Made by a program: the position numbers and the translations under genes. This document shows, piece after piece, positions 1 through 9,890 of a DNA stretch of 54,033 bases (positions are counted from its first letter, which is position 1; each line of letters opens with the position of its first letter). The notes beneath the pieces are model-generated. The model did no database searches and was not told the origin of the DNA. It worked only from the letters and a program-made list of their open reading frames with translations. This DNA comes from Spongiibacteraceae bacterium (GTDB lineage Bacteria; Pseudomonadota; Gammaproteobacteria; Pseudomonadales; Spongiibacteraceae), in NCBI GenBank assembly GCA_002710725.1, contig PAKT01000079.1, positions 1 through 54,033 of the forward strand. Direction: 5' to 3'.

Positions 1-1093
<1,093 letters not shown>

Positions 1094-1181
1094 TGGGTCT
1101 TTCCTCCAATTCACGTCTCAAAACTATTGTTAGTTGTGAGAAAGCCGGCGGCAGGGGATAGGCCGCGCAGCTTTCATGCGC

Positions 1182-1211
1182 ATTAATGGTAGTGTTTGCG
1201 GGCATTTCAAG
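1182..1211 (-). promoter_or_regulatory. Predicted heat-shock (sigma-32) promoter of groES-groEL
   Basis: On the minus strand CTTGAAA (1205-1211) is followed after 15 bases by CCATTAAT (1182-1189). This resembles the sigma-32 pattern CTTGAAA / CCCCATNT with allowed spacing, and it lies about 90 bases upstream of the groES start. No CIRCE-type inverted repeat was seen, so sigma-32 control is more likely than HrcA control. The remainder of the 1094-1396 spacer shows no other recognised feature. Confidence 0.6.
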
Positions 1212-1396
1212 GCCCGGCGTTTAGATTATTTTTCTCTATTATTGCCTCTCCTTAGAAGTGGAAAGTTTTTGGCGGGCTGCATATATTTTAGATGTAGTGC
1301 CCGCAGTGCTGTTTCGGTATGCCGCAATCGTTTTTTCGGGCGCGGCCCGCTAGATTCAGAGGGGTGCTAGCCGAGCATTGTTGAAGGAGTGTGCCA

Positions 1397-1990
1397 ATGC
1401 CTTTATCTCAGCCGACCTTTGAACGGACTCTGGCCGACTACTTTCGCGAGCGCCTGCAGGAGCTGGGCGCCGACCTCAACCCGACACCACAGGAGGATAC
1501 GCTCTGGTATATGGGCAATATGCTGGCCCGCTTTGGCGACAGCGATCAGCTGTTCTGTTACGACGAGGGGGAATTGGGTATTCGGCCGCTGGCCATGCTG
1601 TACAAAGATGCACATGAAACCAGTGATCACCGCGAGCGCTGCCTGCTACTGCGCCAGCTGGGCGATGTGGCCCTGTTTGTGGGGGCGCTGTTCCCGGAAA
1701 GCTATGCCCGTCGCGGCATAGTGAAAGACTACTTTGTGGGTATGGGCGGCGGCGCCTACGGCTATCTGTCGGAAAATGCGCGCCAGAACCGCCATGTTTT
1801 TTCCGAACTGGCCTCAACCTTTACCCGCATGCTAGAGCTGGTGGCCCGGGCCTGCTCCAAGGAAACCCAGTTTGATGCCAGCGACGTGCTGAACCTGTAT
1901 CAGCGCTGGCGCCGCAATCGCGATCCGCGGCTGGAAGAGCAGCTGCGGGCGCTGGGTATCAGTGTTGAGGGTGAGGACCGGGTCCACTGA
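1397..1990 (+). CDS. Conserved hypothetical protein, 197 aa
   Basis: I do not recognise a named family. The start is the ATG preceded by AAGGAG with 7-base spacing; an in-frame GTG two codons upstream lies too close to that site. The product has no signal peptide or clear membrane span. It is rich in aromatic and charged residues, contains a glycine cluster (VGMGGGAYGYLSE) near residue 120, and ends in an alpha-helical segment with WRRNRDPRLEEQLRALG. It stands alone, divergent from groES and convergent with the FAH-family gene. Probably a soluble cytosolic protein of unknown role. Confidence 0.75.
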   Translation: MPLSQPTFERTLADYFRERLQELGADLNPTPQEDTLWYMGNMLARFGDSDQLFCYDEGELGIRPLAMLYKDAHETSDHRERCLLLRQLGDVALFVGALFPESYARRGIVKDYFVGMGGGAYGYLSENARQNRHVFSELASTFTRMLELVARACSKETQFDASDVLNLYQRWRRNRDPRLEEQLRALGISVEGEDRVH

Positions 1991-2023
1991 CTGCCGGGGA
2001 AATTGAGGCGCTAGCCGGGGAGA

Positions 2024-2692
2024 CTAAGGCGCTACCCGTGTCGTGAACTGAAGCACCTGGCCCAGGCTCATGCTGAGCTGGTCGCTGCCGGATAGTGGGC
2101 CTACGCCTTCGGGGGTGCCGGTCAGTACAATATCGCCGGGCTCCAGGGTGAAGTATTCGCTGATGGCGCACAGCAGGCTCGGAATCGGGAACAGCATGTC
2201 GCGGCTGTTGCCCTGCTGGCGGGGTGAGTCGTTAACGCTGAGCGCTATGTCGATGTTGTCCAGCGGCGGACACTGGCTGATGGGCACAAAGTGGGAGATG
2301 GCACAGGCGCCGTCAAAACCCTTGGCTTTCTCCCATGGCCGTCCGGCTTTCTTCAGTTCAGTCTGCAGATCCCGCAGGGTTAGATCCAGTGCCAGCCCGA
2401 GACCGCTGACGGCACCGACCGCCTCCGCGGCAGAGCATTGGCTCAGGCGCCGGCCAATCAGCAGGGCAATTTCCAATTCGTGATGCACCGCGCCGCGATC
2501 TTTCGGAATGCACAGCGGGGCGTGCAGATCCTGCAGGGCGGTGGCCGGTTTGATAAACAGCACCGGCTCGGTATCGGGCGCCTTGCTGTTCATTTCCTTG
2601 ACGTGAAGGGCGTAGTTCAGCCCGGCGCACACCACCTTCTTGGTGGTTAGCTCTATTGCCTCACCATCGTGCCATCGGTGTTGAAAGCTCAT
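2024..2692 (-). CDS. Fumarylacetoacetate hydrolase (FAH) family protein, YcgM/FAHD1-like
   Basis: 222-residue member of the FAH superfamily of Mg-dependent hydrolases/decarboxylases acting on 2-keto or acylpyruvate compounds. Visible hallmarks are the early VVCAGLNYALHVKEM (YcgM-type 'GrNYxxH'), the metal-binding H-x-E-x-E pattern in VHHELEIALLIGR, and the C-terminal GDIVLTGTPEGVGPL loop. The ATG at 2692 lies 17 bases after the amidase stop and has a GGAG upstream; a longer in-frame start would overlap the amidase gene. Same strand as the amidase, so the two are probably co-transcribed. The exact substrate cannot be told from sequence. Confidence 0.88.
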   Translation of the reverse strand: MSFQHRWHDGEAIELTTKKVVCAGLNYALHVKEMNSKAPDTEPVLFIKPATALQDLHAPLCIPKDRGAVHHELEIALLIGRRLSQCSAAEAVGAVSGLGLALDLTLRDLQTELKKAGRPWEKAKGFDGACAISHFVPISQCPPLDNIDIALSVNDSPRQQGNSRDMLFPIPSLLCAISEYFTLEPGDIVLTGTPEGVGPLSGSDQLSMSLGQVLQFTTRVAP

Positions 2693-2709
2693 AGGTTTGT
2701 GCTCCGCAG

Positions 2710-4212
2710 TCAGGGGTTGGCGAAAACCGGTGCGCGTTGCTGCCACCAGGGCGCAGCCTGTTCCAGTTGGCTGGCGAGGGAAAACAGCCGGTCGTCCTCG
2801 CCAAAGCGGCCGGTGAACATCATGCCGACCGGCAGTCTATCATCGCTCCAGTGAAGGGGAAGTGACACCGAGGGATTGCCGGTGATATTGAACACCATCG
2901 TCGCGCTGACCCAGTCAAAGGCCTGTTCCGCCAGCCGTCGAAGAGTGCCAGGATTGGCGCTGATCCGGCCCAGTGCGAAACGGCTGGCAATTGGCGCCAG
3001 CCATTTTTCCATGCCGCGGGATTTGAAGTAGCCGTGCTCCACCGGCGGTCCGCTCAGGGTGGGGGTAAGAAACACGTCGTAGTCTTGCATAAAGGCTTCA
3101 AACAAACGGCCCTGGGCGTACAGCCGGCGATGAGCGGCGTCGAAGGTGGCTGCGGAGAAGCTGCGACCTAGCTGGGCCAGCATCCAGGTTTCCGGTTCCA
3201 GTTCGGCGTGTTTGAGTTTGCGGCCGAGGGTGGCTTCGGTCAGTTCTATCTCGCCGCCGACCGAGGTGGCAATGCGCAACAGGTAGCCTTCGACCAGATG
3301 AAGAGTATTGAAAGCGGGGGTGGCTTCAACCAGTTCGTGGCCGAGTTCTTCCAGCAGGCTTACGGTTTTGTGCAGGCCTTTGAGCGCTTCCGGGTGCAGT
3401 TCGCCGCCGCGCATGAGTGGCTCAGCCGACCAGGCAATGCGCAGTTTGTGCGGCGCTTTCCGGCAGGCGCCAAGCAGGGATTCGTTTAGCGGTGGCTCCG
3501 CATAGGGAGCGCCGAGATCAACGCCGCGAATGGCATCCAGCATGGCGGCGCTGTCGCGCACGCTGCGACTGACCACGCCGTCCTGCACCTGGCCGTACCA
3601 GGGGTCGCCATGAACCGGGCCGTGGGGCACTCGTCCGCGTGTGGTTTTGAAGCCCACCAGGCCGCCGCAGGCCGCGGGAATGCGCAGCGAGCCGCCGCCA
3701 TCGCCGCCGCTGGCCATCGGCACAATGCCGGCTGCCACCGCCGCGCCGGAACCGCCGCTGGAGCCACCGGCTGTGCGCGCCAGGTTCCAGGGGTTGCGGG
3801 TAATACCGTGCAGCGCCGGTTCGGTGGCGCCGACAATGGCGAATTCCGGGGTGTTGGTTTTGCCGAAGGTCACCACGCCGCTGGCCTTGAAGCGCTTGAC
3901 CAGCTCGCAGTCGTAATCGGGGATGTAGTCTTTAAAGGCGCGGCTGCCGTTGGTCAGGGGTACGCCCTTGTAGGCGGCGCAAAAGTCCTTCAGTAAAAAG
4001 GGTACACCGTAAAAGGGGCCGCCCTTGGGCAGCGTGTCGAGGCTGGCAAAGGCCAGTTCGTCCATGCGGTGAACCACGGCATTGATCTGCGGGTTAACGC
4101 TGTCGCGACGGCGAATGGCCTCGCCCAGCAGTTCGTGGGGGCTTACCTCGCCGCGCTGGATCAGTTCGGCCAGTCCCAGTGCGTCGTAATCGGCGTATTC
4201 CTTGAAAGACAT
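2710..4212 (-). CDS. Amidase signature family hydrolase (NylA-like)
   Basis: 500-residue amidase with the Ser-cisSer-Lys catalytic machinery. The lysine is at about 75 (GVPFLLKDF), the cis-serine is in GGSSGGS at 151-152, and the nucleophile Ser is at about 175 in GGDGGGSLRIPA. Spacing and length match the 6-aminohexanoate cyclic-dimer hydrolase (NylA) branch better than GatA. No signal peptide is seen, so it is cytosolic. It hydrolyses an amide of unknown identity; NylA-like proteins are common in marine gammaproteobacteria that never met nylon. The ATG follows AAGGATC. It is upstream of the FAH-family hydrolase and may supply its substrate (inference). Confidence 0.9.
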   Translation of the reverse strand: MSFKEYADYDALGLAELIQRGEVSPHELLGEAIRRRDSVNPQINAVVHRMDELAFASLDTLPKGGPFYGVPFLLKDFCAAYKGVPLTNGSRAFKDYIPDYDCELVKRFKASGVVTFGKTNTPEFAIVGATEPALHGITRNPWNLARTAGGSSGGSGAAVAAGIVPMASGGDGGGSLRIPAACGGLVGFKTTRGRVPHGPVHGDPWYGQVQDGVVSRSVRDSAAMLDAIRGVDLGAPYAEPPLNESLLGACRKAPHKLRIAWSAEPLMRGGELHPEALKGLHKTVSLLEELGHELVEATPAFNTLHLVEGYLLRIATSVGGEIELTEATLGRKLKHAELEPETWMLAQLGRSFSAATFDAAHRRLYAQGRLFEAFMQDYDVFLTPTLSGPPVEHGYFKSRGMEKWLAPIASRFALGRISANPGTLRRLAEQAFDWVSATMVFNITGNPSVSLPLHWSDDRLPVGMMFTGRFGEDDRLFSLASQLEQAAPWWQQRAPVFANP

Positions 4213-4366
4213 TGCAGATCCTTGTGCCTGTTATGATTTTTTAAGCGTTTCAGCGCAATATTGTCAGTGATAACTTTGCGGGTCATTATAGTCACATGAG
4301 CGAGTGCGGCAGCAACGCTTGAGTCCGCTGATTCGCGCAAGCTGAGTACTGCTTGTAAACTCTGAC

Positions 4367-4425
4367 TAAGGCACCTCTGATTAATTCGGCGCTGAGCCAT
4401 TGCCGAATTAATCAGGGGTGCCTTA
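4367..4425. repeat. 24-bp near-perfect inverted repeat with 11-nt loop
   Basis: Arms 4367-4390 and 4402-4425 pair with a single G-T wobble; the loop is GCTGAGCCATT. It lies between divergently transcribed genes, so it is not positioned as a terminator for either. The outer end reads AAGGCACCTCTGATTAA, which recalls terminal inverted repeats of some insertion sequences. A solo MITE-like relic or a regulatory palindrome are both possible. Confidence 0.75.
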
Positions 4426-4450
4426 ACCATTAACGCCAAGGAGCTTTCGC

Positions 4451-4819
4451 GTGTCCCTAAGCTACAGTGAACATCCGGCGATGTTTCGAGCCCGTCCCTT
4501 CGCCTTTATTCTGTCTGTCATTCTGGTGCCGGTAGGCATTGGCATCATCATCCTGCTGACCTGGTACCTGAAGTGCAAGGCAACCAAGCTGGAGATCGGT
4601 AATGGTGAAATCACGCTCGAGCAGGGCCTGTTGAGCAAGGACAGAACCGAGCTGGATATGACCACCGTGCGCACGGTCAAGGTCTATCAATCCTTTATGA
4701 ACCGCCTGTTTGGGGTGGGCGATGTGTCGGTGTTTACTGCCGGTGATGCGCCGGAAGTGTTCGCCAAGGGCATGCCTCGCCCGCAGGAATTCCGCGACAT
4801 TATCAAAGGTGAGCAGTGA
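4451..4819 (+). CDS. PH-domain (DUF304/bPH_2, YdbS-like) membrane protein
   Basis: 122-residue protein with one hydrophobic segment at about residues 15-38 (FAFILSVILVPVGIGIIILL). A bacterial pleckstrin-homology-like domain follows, including TKLEIGNGEITLEQGLLSKDRTELDM and the SFMNRLFGVGDVSVFTAG strand typical of DUF304. The start is GTG with AAGGAG 7 bases upstream. The stop overlaps the next gene's GTG by 4 bases, so the two are translationally coupled. Single-copy bPH_2 proteins of this size are inner-membrane proteins of unknown precise role. Confidence 0.85.
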   Translation: MSLSYSEHPAMFRARPFAFILSVILVPVGIGIIILLTWYLKCKATKLEIGNGEITLEQGLLSKDRTELDMTTVRTVKVYQSFMNRLFGVGDVSVFTAGDAPEVFAKGMPRPQEFRDIIKGEQ

Positions 4820-5118
4820 GCGATCTGGAGCAGAAAAGCGCGCTGCGCATGCTCAGCCTGATGGCTGTGCTGCTGCTTCTGCTCGGGGTGGCCGGGGTAA
4901 TGGTGTGGCCGCTGGCCAGTGAGTTTGCCGCTACCCAGCTGGCACCTGGGCTCGGCATGCGCGATGCGGCCGTGGTGTCATTTTTCCTGACCGTGGTGAC
5001 GCTGGTGGTATTTGCCTTTGCCGCCGGTGACGGCCTGCTGGGAGAGTTGCAGTTTATGCTGGCGGGCTTTTTCAGCTTTTTTATTGTGATGTGGCTGCTG
5101 ATCGCCTGGATTTTCTAG
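4816..5118 (+). CDS. Small inner-membrane protein, about three TM segments
   Basis: 100-residue hydrophobic protein with predicted helices near residues 12-32, 50-68 and 76-98, and no recognised family motif. Its GTG overlaps the stop of the bPH_2 gene (GTGA), so it is probably co-translated and may work with it in the membrane. It converges on the DUF481 gene with a 20-base gap and no obvious terminator. Confidence 0.75.
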   Translation: MSDLEQKSALRMLSLMAVLLLLLGVAGVMVWPLASEFAATQLAPGLGMRDAAVVSFFLTVVTLVVFAFAAGDGLLGELQFMLAGFFSFFIVMWLLIAWIF

Positions 5119-5138
5119 CCCGCCAAAACTGTTCGATC

Positions 5139-5855
5139 TTAGAAGCTGTATACCAATGTCACGGTGGTCTGCTTGTCAGCGTGGACCTTGTCTGCCGGTA
5201 CATCCGAGGTGTACTGCACCAGATACGCAATCTTCAGGCCGACGCCGCCTGCGACCGTAGTCTTGATCGAGGTAGTGGATTTGGACACGGTATTTTCTTC
5301 GCCGTGATCCACCGCCAGCTTCTGTTCGAAGGTCGCTGTCGGTGACAGCTCCCAGCGGAAGTTGGAGGCCATGCGCAGAATCGCGTCTTCTTCGACATCA
5401 TCGCCGTCATTGTCGAGCAGTTCGGCGCGGCGATAACCGGGGCCGATCTCGGCGTCCCACAAGAGGGTTTCGTTTTCAATGATGCGGCGACCGTAGCCGA
5501 AGGCGATGGTGGCGCGGTACTTGTAACCGCTGAAGCGGTCGTCTTCCCAGGACACGTAATTGAACAGGTAATTGTGCGGGCTGAAGGTATAGGACAGCCG
5601 GTTGGAGACAAAATAGCGCTCGGCTGAGCGTACGCCAGCGCTCTCGGTGTTAAGGGTCTGGAATTCCGAATTGTTTTTCCAGGCGTCTTTTTCCCAGATC
5701 AATGCGGCATTGGCGGATACGCTTTTGGCGTCGGTGTTGCCTTCACTGGCGACAAAACCCAGTTCTGCATCGCCGCTCCAGGGCGAGGAACCTTCCTGGG
5801 CAAGGGTGGAGGCGCAGAAACAGGAAAGCAGCGCCAGCAGGGTCAAGCGGGTCAT
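5139..5855 (-). CDS. DUF481 (YdiY-like) outer-membrane beta-barrel protein
   Basis: 238 residues with a Sec signal peptide cleaved near AQEGSS. The mature part is a run of alternating strands characteristic of DUF481, with GDAELGFVASEGNTDAKS at the N-terminus and a closing C-terminal phenylalanine (TVTLVYSF), an outer-membrane insertion signal. The ATG is preceded by GGAGACACC. The function of the family is unknown; salt- or acid-induced members exist in enterobacteria. Same strand as the downstream MscS gene, with a 96-base gap. Confidence 0.88.
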   Translation of the reverse strand: MTRLTLLALLSCFCASTLAQEGSSPWSGDAELGFVASEGNTDAKSVSANAALIWEKDAWKNNSEFQTLNTESAGVRSAERYFVSNRLSYTFSPHNYLFNYVSWEDDRFSGYKYRATIAFGYGRRIIENETLLWDAEIGPGYRRAELLDNDGDDVEEDAILRMASNFRWELSPTATFEQKLAVDHGEENTVSKSTTSIKTTVAGGVGLKIAYLVQYTSDVPADKVHADKQTTVTLVYSF

Positions 5856-5951
5856 GGTGTCTCCAAAATGGTGTTCATCATTGTCATCGGGCGCGGCTGG
5901 CAGGCCTGCGCAGCGCGCGAAGCCTACCAGAAATCAGACGGCCTCGCAGCT

Positions 5952-6767
5952 TCAGGCGTCTTTGAGAAAGTGCAAATCCATCTGTGGAAAGGGCACGCTC
6001 ATGTCGGCTTCGTCCAGCGCGATCTTGATGGCTTCCAGCAGGGCGTCGTGGGTGCCCCAGTAGTCAGCGGAATTGACCCAGGGACGTACCACCAGATTGA
6101 CGGAAGAATCGGCGAGCTGGCGCACGGCGATCAGCGGCGCCGGTTCCGGCAGAATGCGCTCTTCCTTGTCCAGAATGGATTTGATCAGGGCCTTTGCCGC
6201 CGGGATGTCGGCGCTGTAGGGGATGCCGATGGTGAGATCGACCCGCCGGGTGGGCATGGCATTGTAGTTGGTGATCGGGTTGGACATGACCCGCGAATTG
6301 GGAATCATGATGCGTTTGTTATCCGGGGTCATCAGCATGGTGGAAAACAGGCTGATGGATTCGACGGTCCCGGCCGTGCCACCCGCTTCGACATAGTCGC
6401 CAACCCGGCAGGGGCGAAAGGCGATCAGCAGTACGCCTGCGGCGAAGTTGGATAAAGAGCCCTGCAGCGCCAGGCCAACCGCCAGACCGGCGGCGCCGAG
6501 CGCGGCGAGGACCGAGGTCGTCTGGATGCCGGCGTGACCAAGCGCGGGGATCAGGGCAACCGCCAGCAGGGTGCCAAACAGCAGTTTGCCGACAAAGTTG
6601 CTCACTGTCGGATCAATATTGCGGGCGTTCAGTGTGCGAACCAGCAGGCCACTGACGATCTTTGCCAGCCAATAGCCAACGATCAACATGCCGAGCGCGG
6701 TCAGCAGGCGTGGCCCGAATTCCATGAGAAATTCCATGGCCTGTTGAATAAGCGCGTTGGTATCCAT
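5952..6767 (-). CDS. Small mechanosensitive channel, MscS family
   Basis: 271-residue MscS-type channel that opens under membrane tension during osmotic downshock. Three N-terminal membrane helices are visible. The third is the pore helix, rich in Gly/Ala (AALGAAGLAVGLALQGSLSNFAAG), followed by the beta domain with FRPCRVGDYVEAGGTAGTVE and the PNSRVMSNPITNY stretch of the cytosolic cage. Length is close to E. coli MscS (286). The ATG at 6767 has AAAGGGGA upstream; longer in-frame starts add an implausible leader. Confidence 0.93.
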   Translation of the reverse strand: MDTNALIQQAMEFLMEFGPRLLTALGMLIVGYWLAKIVSGLLVRTLNARNIDPTVSNFVGKLLFGTLLAVALIPALGHAGIQTTSVLAALGAAGLAVGLALQGSLSNFAAGVLLIAFRPCRVGDYVEAGGTAGTVESISLFSTMLMTPDNKRIMIPNSRVMSNPITNYNAMPTRRVDLTIGIPYSADIPAAKALIKSILDKEERILPEPAPLIAVRQLADSSVNLVVRPWVNSADYWGTHDALLEAIKIALDEADMSVPFPQMDLHFLKDA

Positions 6768-6951
6768 GCAGTCCCCTTTAAAATCGAATATGCTTTTCAG
6801 GCTTGTCAGGCGTTGTTTTTGCCGCCTGTTGCTCGGTATAACGGTAGAGCAATTATATAGAGTGCCGAGTTCGACCGCCTGCCACAAGGGGCCACTACGG
6901 AGCTGACGCTCATCTGGATGATTATTTCACCTGAAAAAGGGAACTCTGTTT

Positions 6952-8724
6952 ATGCGCGTGTTCGCATTCCTGGCGCTCTGCGCAGGCTCGGCGCTGGCCC
7001 TGGGCTCACCTTCTCATCAGTCTGCGGGCTACGCTGCGACCAGTTGGGCCGGGCCGCACGGCGATGGTCGCAACTCCGATCACGCGCCACTGTTGGTCAC
7101 CACCCACCTGCAGCCCCAGTGGCTGGCGTTGAAGGGTGCGGCGTCCTGGGCGGCACCGACCATCGGCGAGGATGGCACCCTCTACGTGACCAGCGGGCGC
7201 GGCAAGGGCTTTGCCCACCTGCATGCACTTAGCCGCTCCGGTGAGCTGCAGTGGGAATCTCCAGTCGCGCAGTCGCCGGATGCACTCGATGCCGAGGCTG
7301 TATTCAGTGCGCCGGTGATCGATGTCGACGGTCATCTTTATGTAAGTGACAGTAACCAGTTCTGGGCCTATACCGGCGATGGTACGCTCCGCTGGGTGGT
7401 GCGGCTGGCGGATTACGGCATCAAACAGCCGCTGATCAGCAGCGTTATTCAAGGCGCCTATGTGGGGGGCGTATCGGCCGAGGGTGTCGTGGTCCTGTTT
7501 GAGCGGGCCAGTGGTGCGCTGGCCTTTGCGCCTCTGCAATTGCCCGTGGCTGAGGTCAATCCAGGGCGCCTGTTCCCCGAAGGCCTCTGGGGGGATGGTC
7601 TGCTGGACGAGTCGATCCGCCAGAAAGGCTGGGATCTGTTGCGCGGTCAGGGCTATCCCGTTGCCAACACCCCGGCGGTTCATCCCAATCAGCCGAGACT
7701 CTATGTCGCGACAGGTGGTCTTGATGAGGACGGCACACTCTTTGCCATCGATATTACCGCCGACGGCTTGCAGGTAGGTTTTGCCGCCACGCTGCCGGTG
7801 CACAGTGGCAGCAGCCCGGCGCTGTCGGTGGATGGCAGCCGGGTTTACCTGTCAGGTCGCGATGGCGTGCTCTATGCACTGGACAGCAACAGCGGCGAGA
7901 GGCTTTGGCGGCATGAAACCGACAGCCGGGGGGCAGTGCCCTCTGTGGGCGCGGACGATACGGTGTATCTGCCTGATGGCGACCAACTGATTGCCATCGA
8001 CGGACACAGTGGGCAGGTGCTGTGGCGCAATAATTACCGGGAGTGGGCGCGGGCCCACCACCCGCGGCTCTGGTCGCGCTTTGGTTTGATTGGCAGTCGC
8101 GGCAAACCGGACGCCTACCTGGACTCGGCGGTCACTGTCAGCAACGGCCTGCTTTGGACGACTTTGCTGGTCGGCTATGAGATCAACTTTCTGGTGCGGG
8201 AATTCGTGCATCCGGCGCAGGCTTATCTGGTGGCCCTCGACCCGTCGGATGGCACGGTGCTGAAAGAGTGGCGAGTGCCGGATACCAGTGGCGGTGTTGT
8301 CAGTGTCAGTCCGACCGGCGATGTTTACATGAACCTCCTGTCGCAGCGAGCATCGCTGGCCTATAGCGGCGGCTACCAGTGGCTGCTGCCAAAATCGGCG
8401 CGTCGACCCAAACCGCGCGGCGGCATTTACGCCCTGTCGCCGGTCAGCTGGAGTGAGCAGTTGACCGCCGGTATTCAATGGCTGGACACCCTTGCCGGCA
8501 ATCGCAATGCGCTGTTTCTGGACGGTATCGACACCCAGTTGTGGTCCAGTCGCAAGGTGCTGAAGCTTGCCGTGAAGCGTAAAGAACTGGATGAGAGTCT
8601 GGGGCGGCACGTGGATTCTCTGCTGCAAAGGTCGGCTGCGGCCCTGACCCGCTGTCGCGCCGACAGCGATGACTGCGAGGAGCTATACAACACCATTGAA
8701 AGCATGGCTCGGGCTCTACTGTAG
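6952..8724 (+). CDS. Secreted PQQ-like beta-propeller repeat protein
   Basis: 590 residues with a signal peptide (FAFLALCAGSALALG) and at least five PQQ-type blades. These are recognisable by repeated units such as APTIGEDGTLYVTSGRG, APVIDVDGHLYVSDS, SPALSVDGSRVYLSGRDGVLYALD and VPSVGADDTVYLPDGDQLIAIDG. None of the calcium or PQQ ligand motifs of alcohol dehydrogenases are evident, so it is more likely a scaffold or binding protein than a quinoprotein enzyme. The C-terminal ~100 residues are helical and contain a Cys pair (CRADSDDC) that may form a disulfide. A good AAAAAGGGAA precedes the ATG. Confidence 0.8.
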   Translation: MRVFAFLALCAGSALALGSPSHQSAGYAATSWAGPHGDGRNSDHAPLLVTTHLQPQWLALKGAASWAAPTIGEDGTLYVTSGRGKGFAHLHALSRSGELQWESPVAQSPDALDAEAVFSAPVIDVDGHLYVSDSNQFWAYTGDGTLRWVVRLADYGIKQPLISSVIQGAYVGGVSAEGVVVLFERASGALAFAPLQLPVAEVNPGRLFPEGLWGDGLLDESIRQKGWDLLRGQGYPVANTPAVHPNQPRLYVATGGLDEDGTLFAIDITADGLQVGFAATLPVHSGSSPALSVDGSRVYLSGRDGVLYALDSNSGERLWRHETDSRGAVPSVGADDTVYLPDGDQLIAIDGHSGQVLWRNNYREWARAHHPRLWSRFGLIGSRGKPDAYLDSAVTVSNGLLWTTLLVGYEINFLVREFVHPAQAYLVALDPSDGTVLKEWRVPDTSGGVVSVSPTGDVYMNLLSQRASLAYSGGYQWLLPKSARRPKPRGGIYALSPVSWSEQLTAGIQWLDTLAGNRNALFLDGIDTQLWSSRKVLKLAVKRKELDESLGRHVDSLLQRSAAALTRCRADSDDCEELYNTIESMARALL

Positions 8725-8741
8725 TGTTTGCCGTCACCACG

Positions 8742-8755
8742 TATAATGCCGCTTA
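8742..8755 (+). promoter_or_regulatory. Consensus -10 box abutting the AraC start codon
   Basis: TATAAT at 8742-8747 lies 7 bases before the ATG at 8755, which is where transcription would begin. There is no Shine-Dalgarno sequence before that ATG, consistent with a leaderless mRNA. The -35 region is poor. Confidence 0.4.
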
Positions 8756-9807
8756 TGACTGCTGAACAATCAGACAATGCATTGGCTGGCGAGCGGGTTG
8801 CGGCGTCTTTCGTCAAGGCCGTACTGGTTCAGGCCCGCCACTTCGGCTGCGATGCTGCACCGCTGATTTCAGCGGCCGGTCTCAGCGATAACCCTCTGGA
8901 AGCCGAGTTGTCGGAACCGGTAACGGTGGAGCAGTACAGCCGGCTCTGCCTGGCGCTGTTCCGTTCCATTGGCGATGAATCCGGCGGTTTTCTGCCCGGT
9001 GTCAATACGCCCCTCGGCGGTACCCGCATGTTGGCCTACAGCATGATTGGCTGTCGCAATCTGGAGCAGGCGCTGCGCCGTGCCATGGACTTTAACGCAA
9101 CCTGCCGCGAGCGTGGCAGGGAGAAGGCGGAACACGAACTGCAGCACAATACCGCCCGTAAAACCGTGCGCCTGAGTTACCTGTCCGGGGTCGATGTGCA
9201 GCCAGGTATGCAGGTGAGCGTGCTCTACAGTCTGGCGATCTGGGTGCGGTTTTGCGCCTGGCTGATCGATCAGCCGATTGAGTTGCTGCAGGCCGGCTGT
9301 GCTGACGATGAGCCGAGCCGTCGCCGCGGGCTCGATCATTTCTTTCATTGCCCGGTTCACTTTGGCGAGGCCAGCAACTGGGTGGAGTTTTCCGATTCGG
9401 TGCTGCGTGCGCCGATAGCCCGCAGCGAGTCGGATCTGGAGCGCTTTCTCAAGCTGGCGCCCTACCATGTGGTGATCAAACCCATGGTTTCCGATGGCGG
9501 CATCGCCTCGCGGATCAAGCAATTGCTGGGCGATGATTTCCAGTGCGAACTGCCGACCTTTGATGAGCTGGCGAGTCAATTGAACATGTCCGAGCGCACC
9601 CTGCGGCGGCGCCTCGACCGGGAGGGAACCTCCTATCAGCGGATCAAGGATCAGTTGCGCCGGGAGGCGGCCATCAACTTTCTGCGCAATCCGGAGCTTA
9701 CAGTCAGCGACGTCGCCGAGCTGCTGGGTTTTTCTGATCCCAGCGCCTTTCACCGCTCCTTTAAGCGCTGGACCGGGCGATCACCGGGCGATTACCGACT
9801 GTCGTGA
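8755..9807 (+). CDS. AraC-family transcriptional regulator (OruR/arabinose-binding-like N-terminus)
   Basis: 350-residue regulator with an N-terminal ligand domain of the AraC 'arabinose-binding' type (about 20-210) and a C-terminal double helix-turn-helix. The latter shows DELASQLNMSERTLRRRLDREGTSYQRIKD and VSDVAELLGFSDPSAFHRSF, ending KRWTGRSPGDYR. This architecture is seen in regulators of ornithine use, lipases and fatty-acid genes in pseudomonads, but the effector here is unknown. In-frame ATG and TTG codons further upstream exist; 8755 was chosen because the -10 box covers the earlier ones. Confidence 0.9.
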   Translation: MTAEQSDNALAGERVAASFVKAVLVQARHFGCDAAPLISAAGLSDNPLEAELSEPVTVEQYSRLCLALFRSIGDESGGFLPGVNTPLGGTRMLAYSMIGCRNLEQALRRAMDFNATCRERGREKAEHELQHNTARKTVRLSYLSGVDVQPGMQVSVLYSLAIWVRFCAWLIDQPIELLQAGCADDEPSRRRGLDHFFHCPVHFGEASNWVEFSDSVLRAPIARSESDLERFLKLAPYHVVIKPMVSDGGIASRIKQLLGDDFQCELPTFDELASQLNMSERTLRRRLDREGTSYQRIKDQLRREAAINFLRNPELTVSDVAELLGFSDPSAFHRSFKRWTGRSPGDYRLS

Positions 9808-9890
9808 TTTACGGCCCCGGAGTTGCTATGCTGCCCGGGATTGCGCCGCTGAACGATGTGTAGCGGTGGCGTATTTGTGGAGTAAGACTG

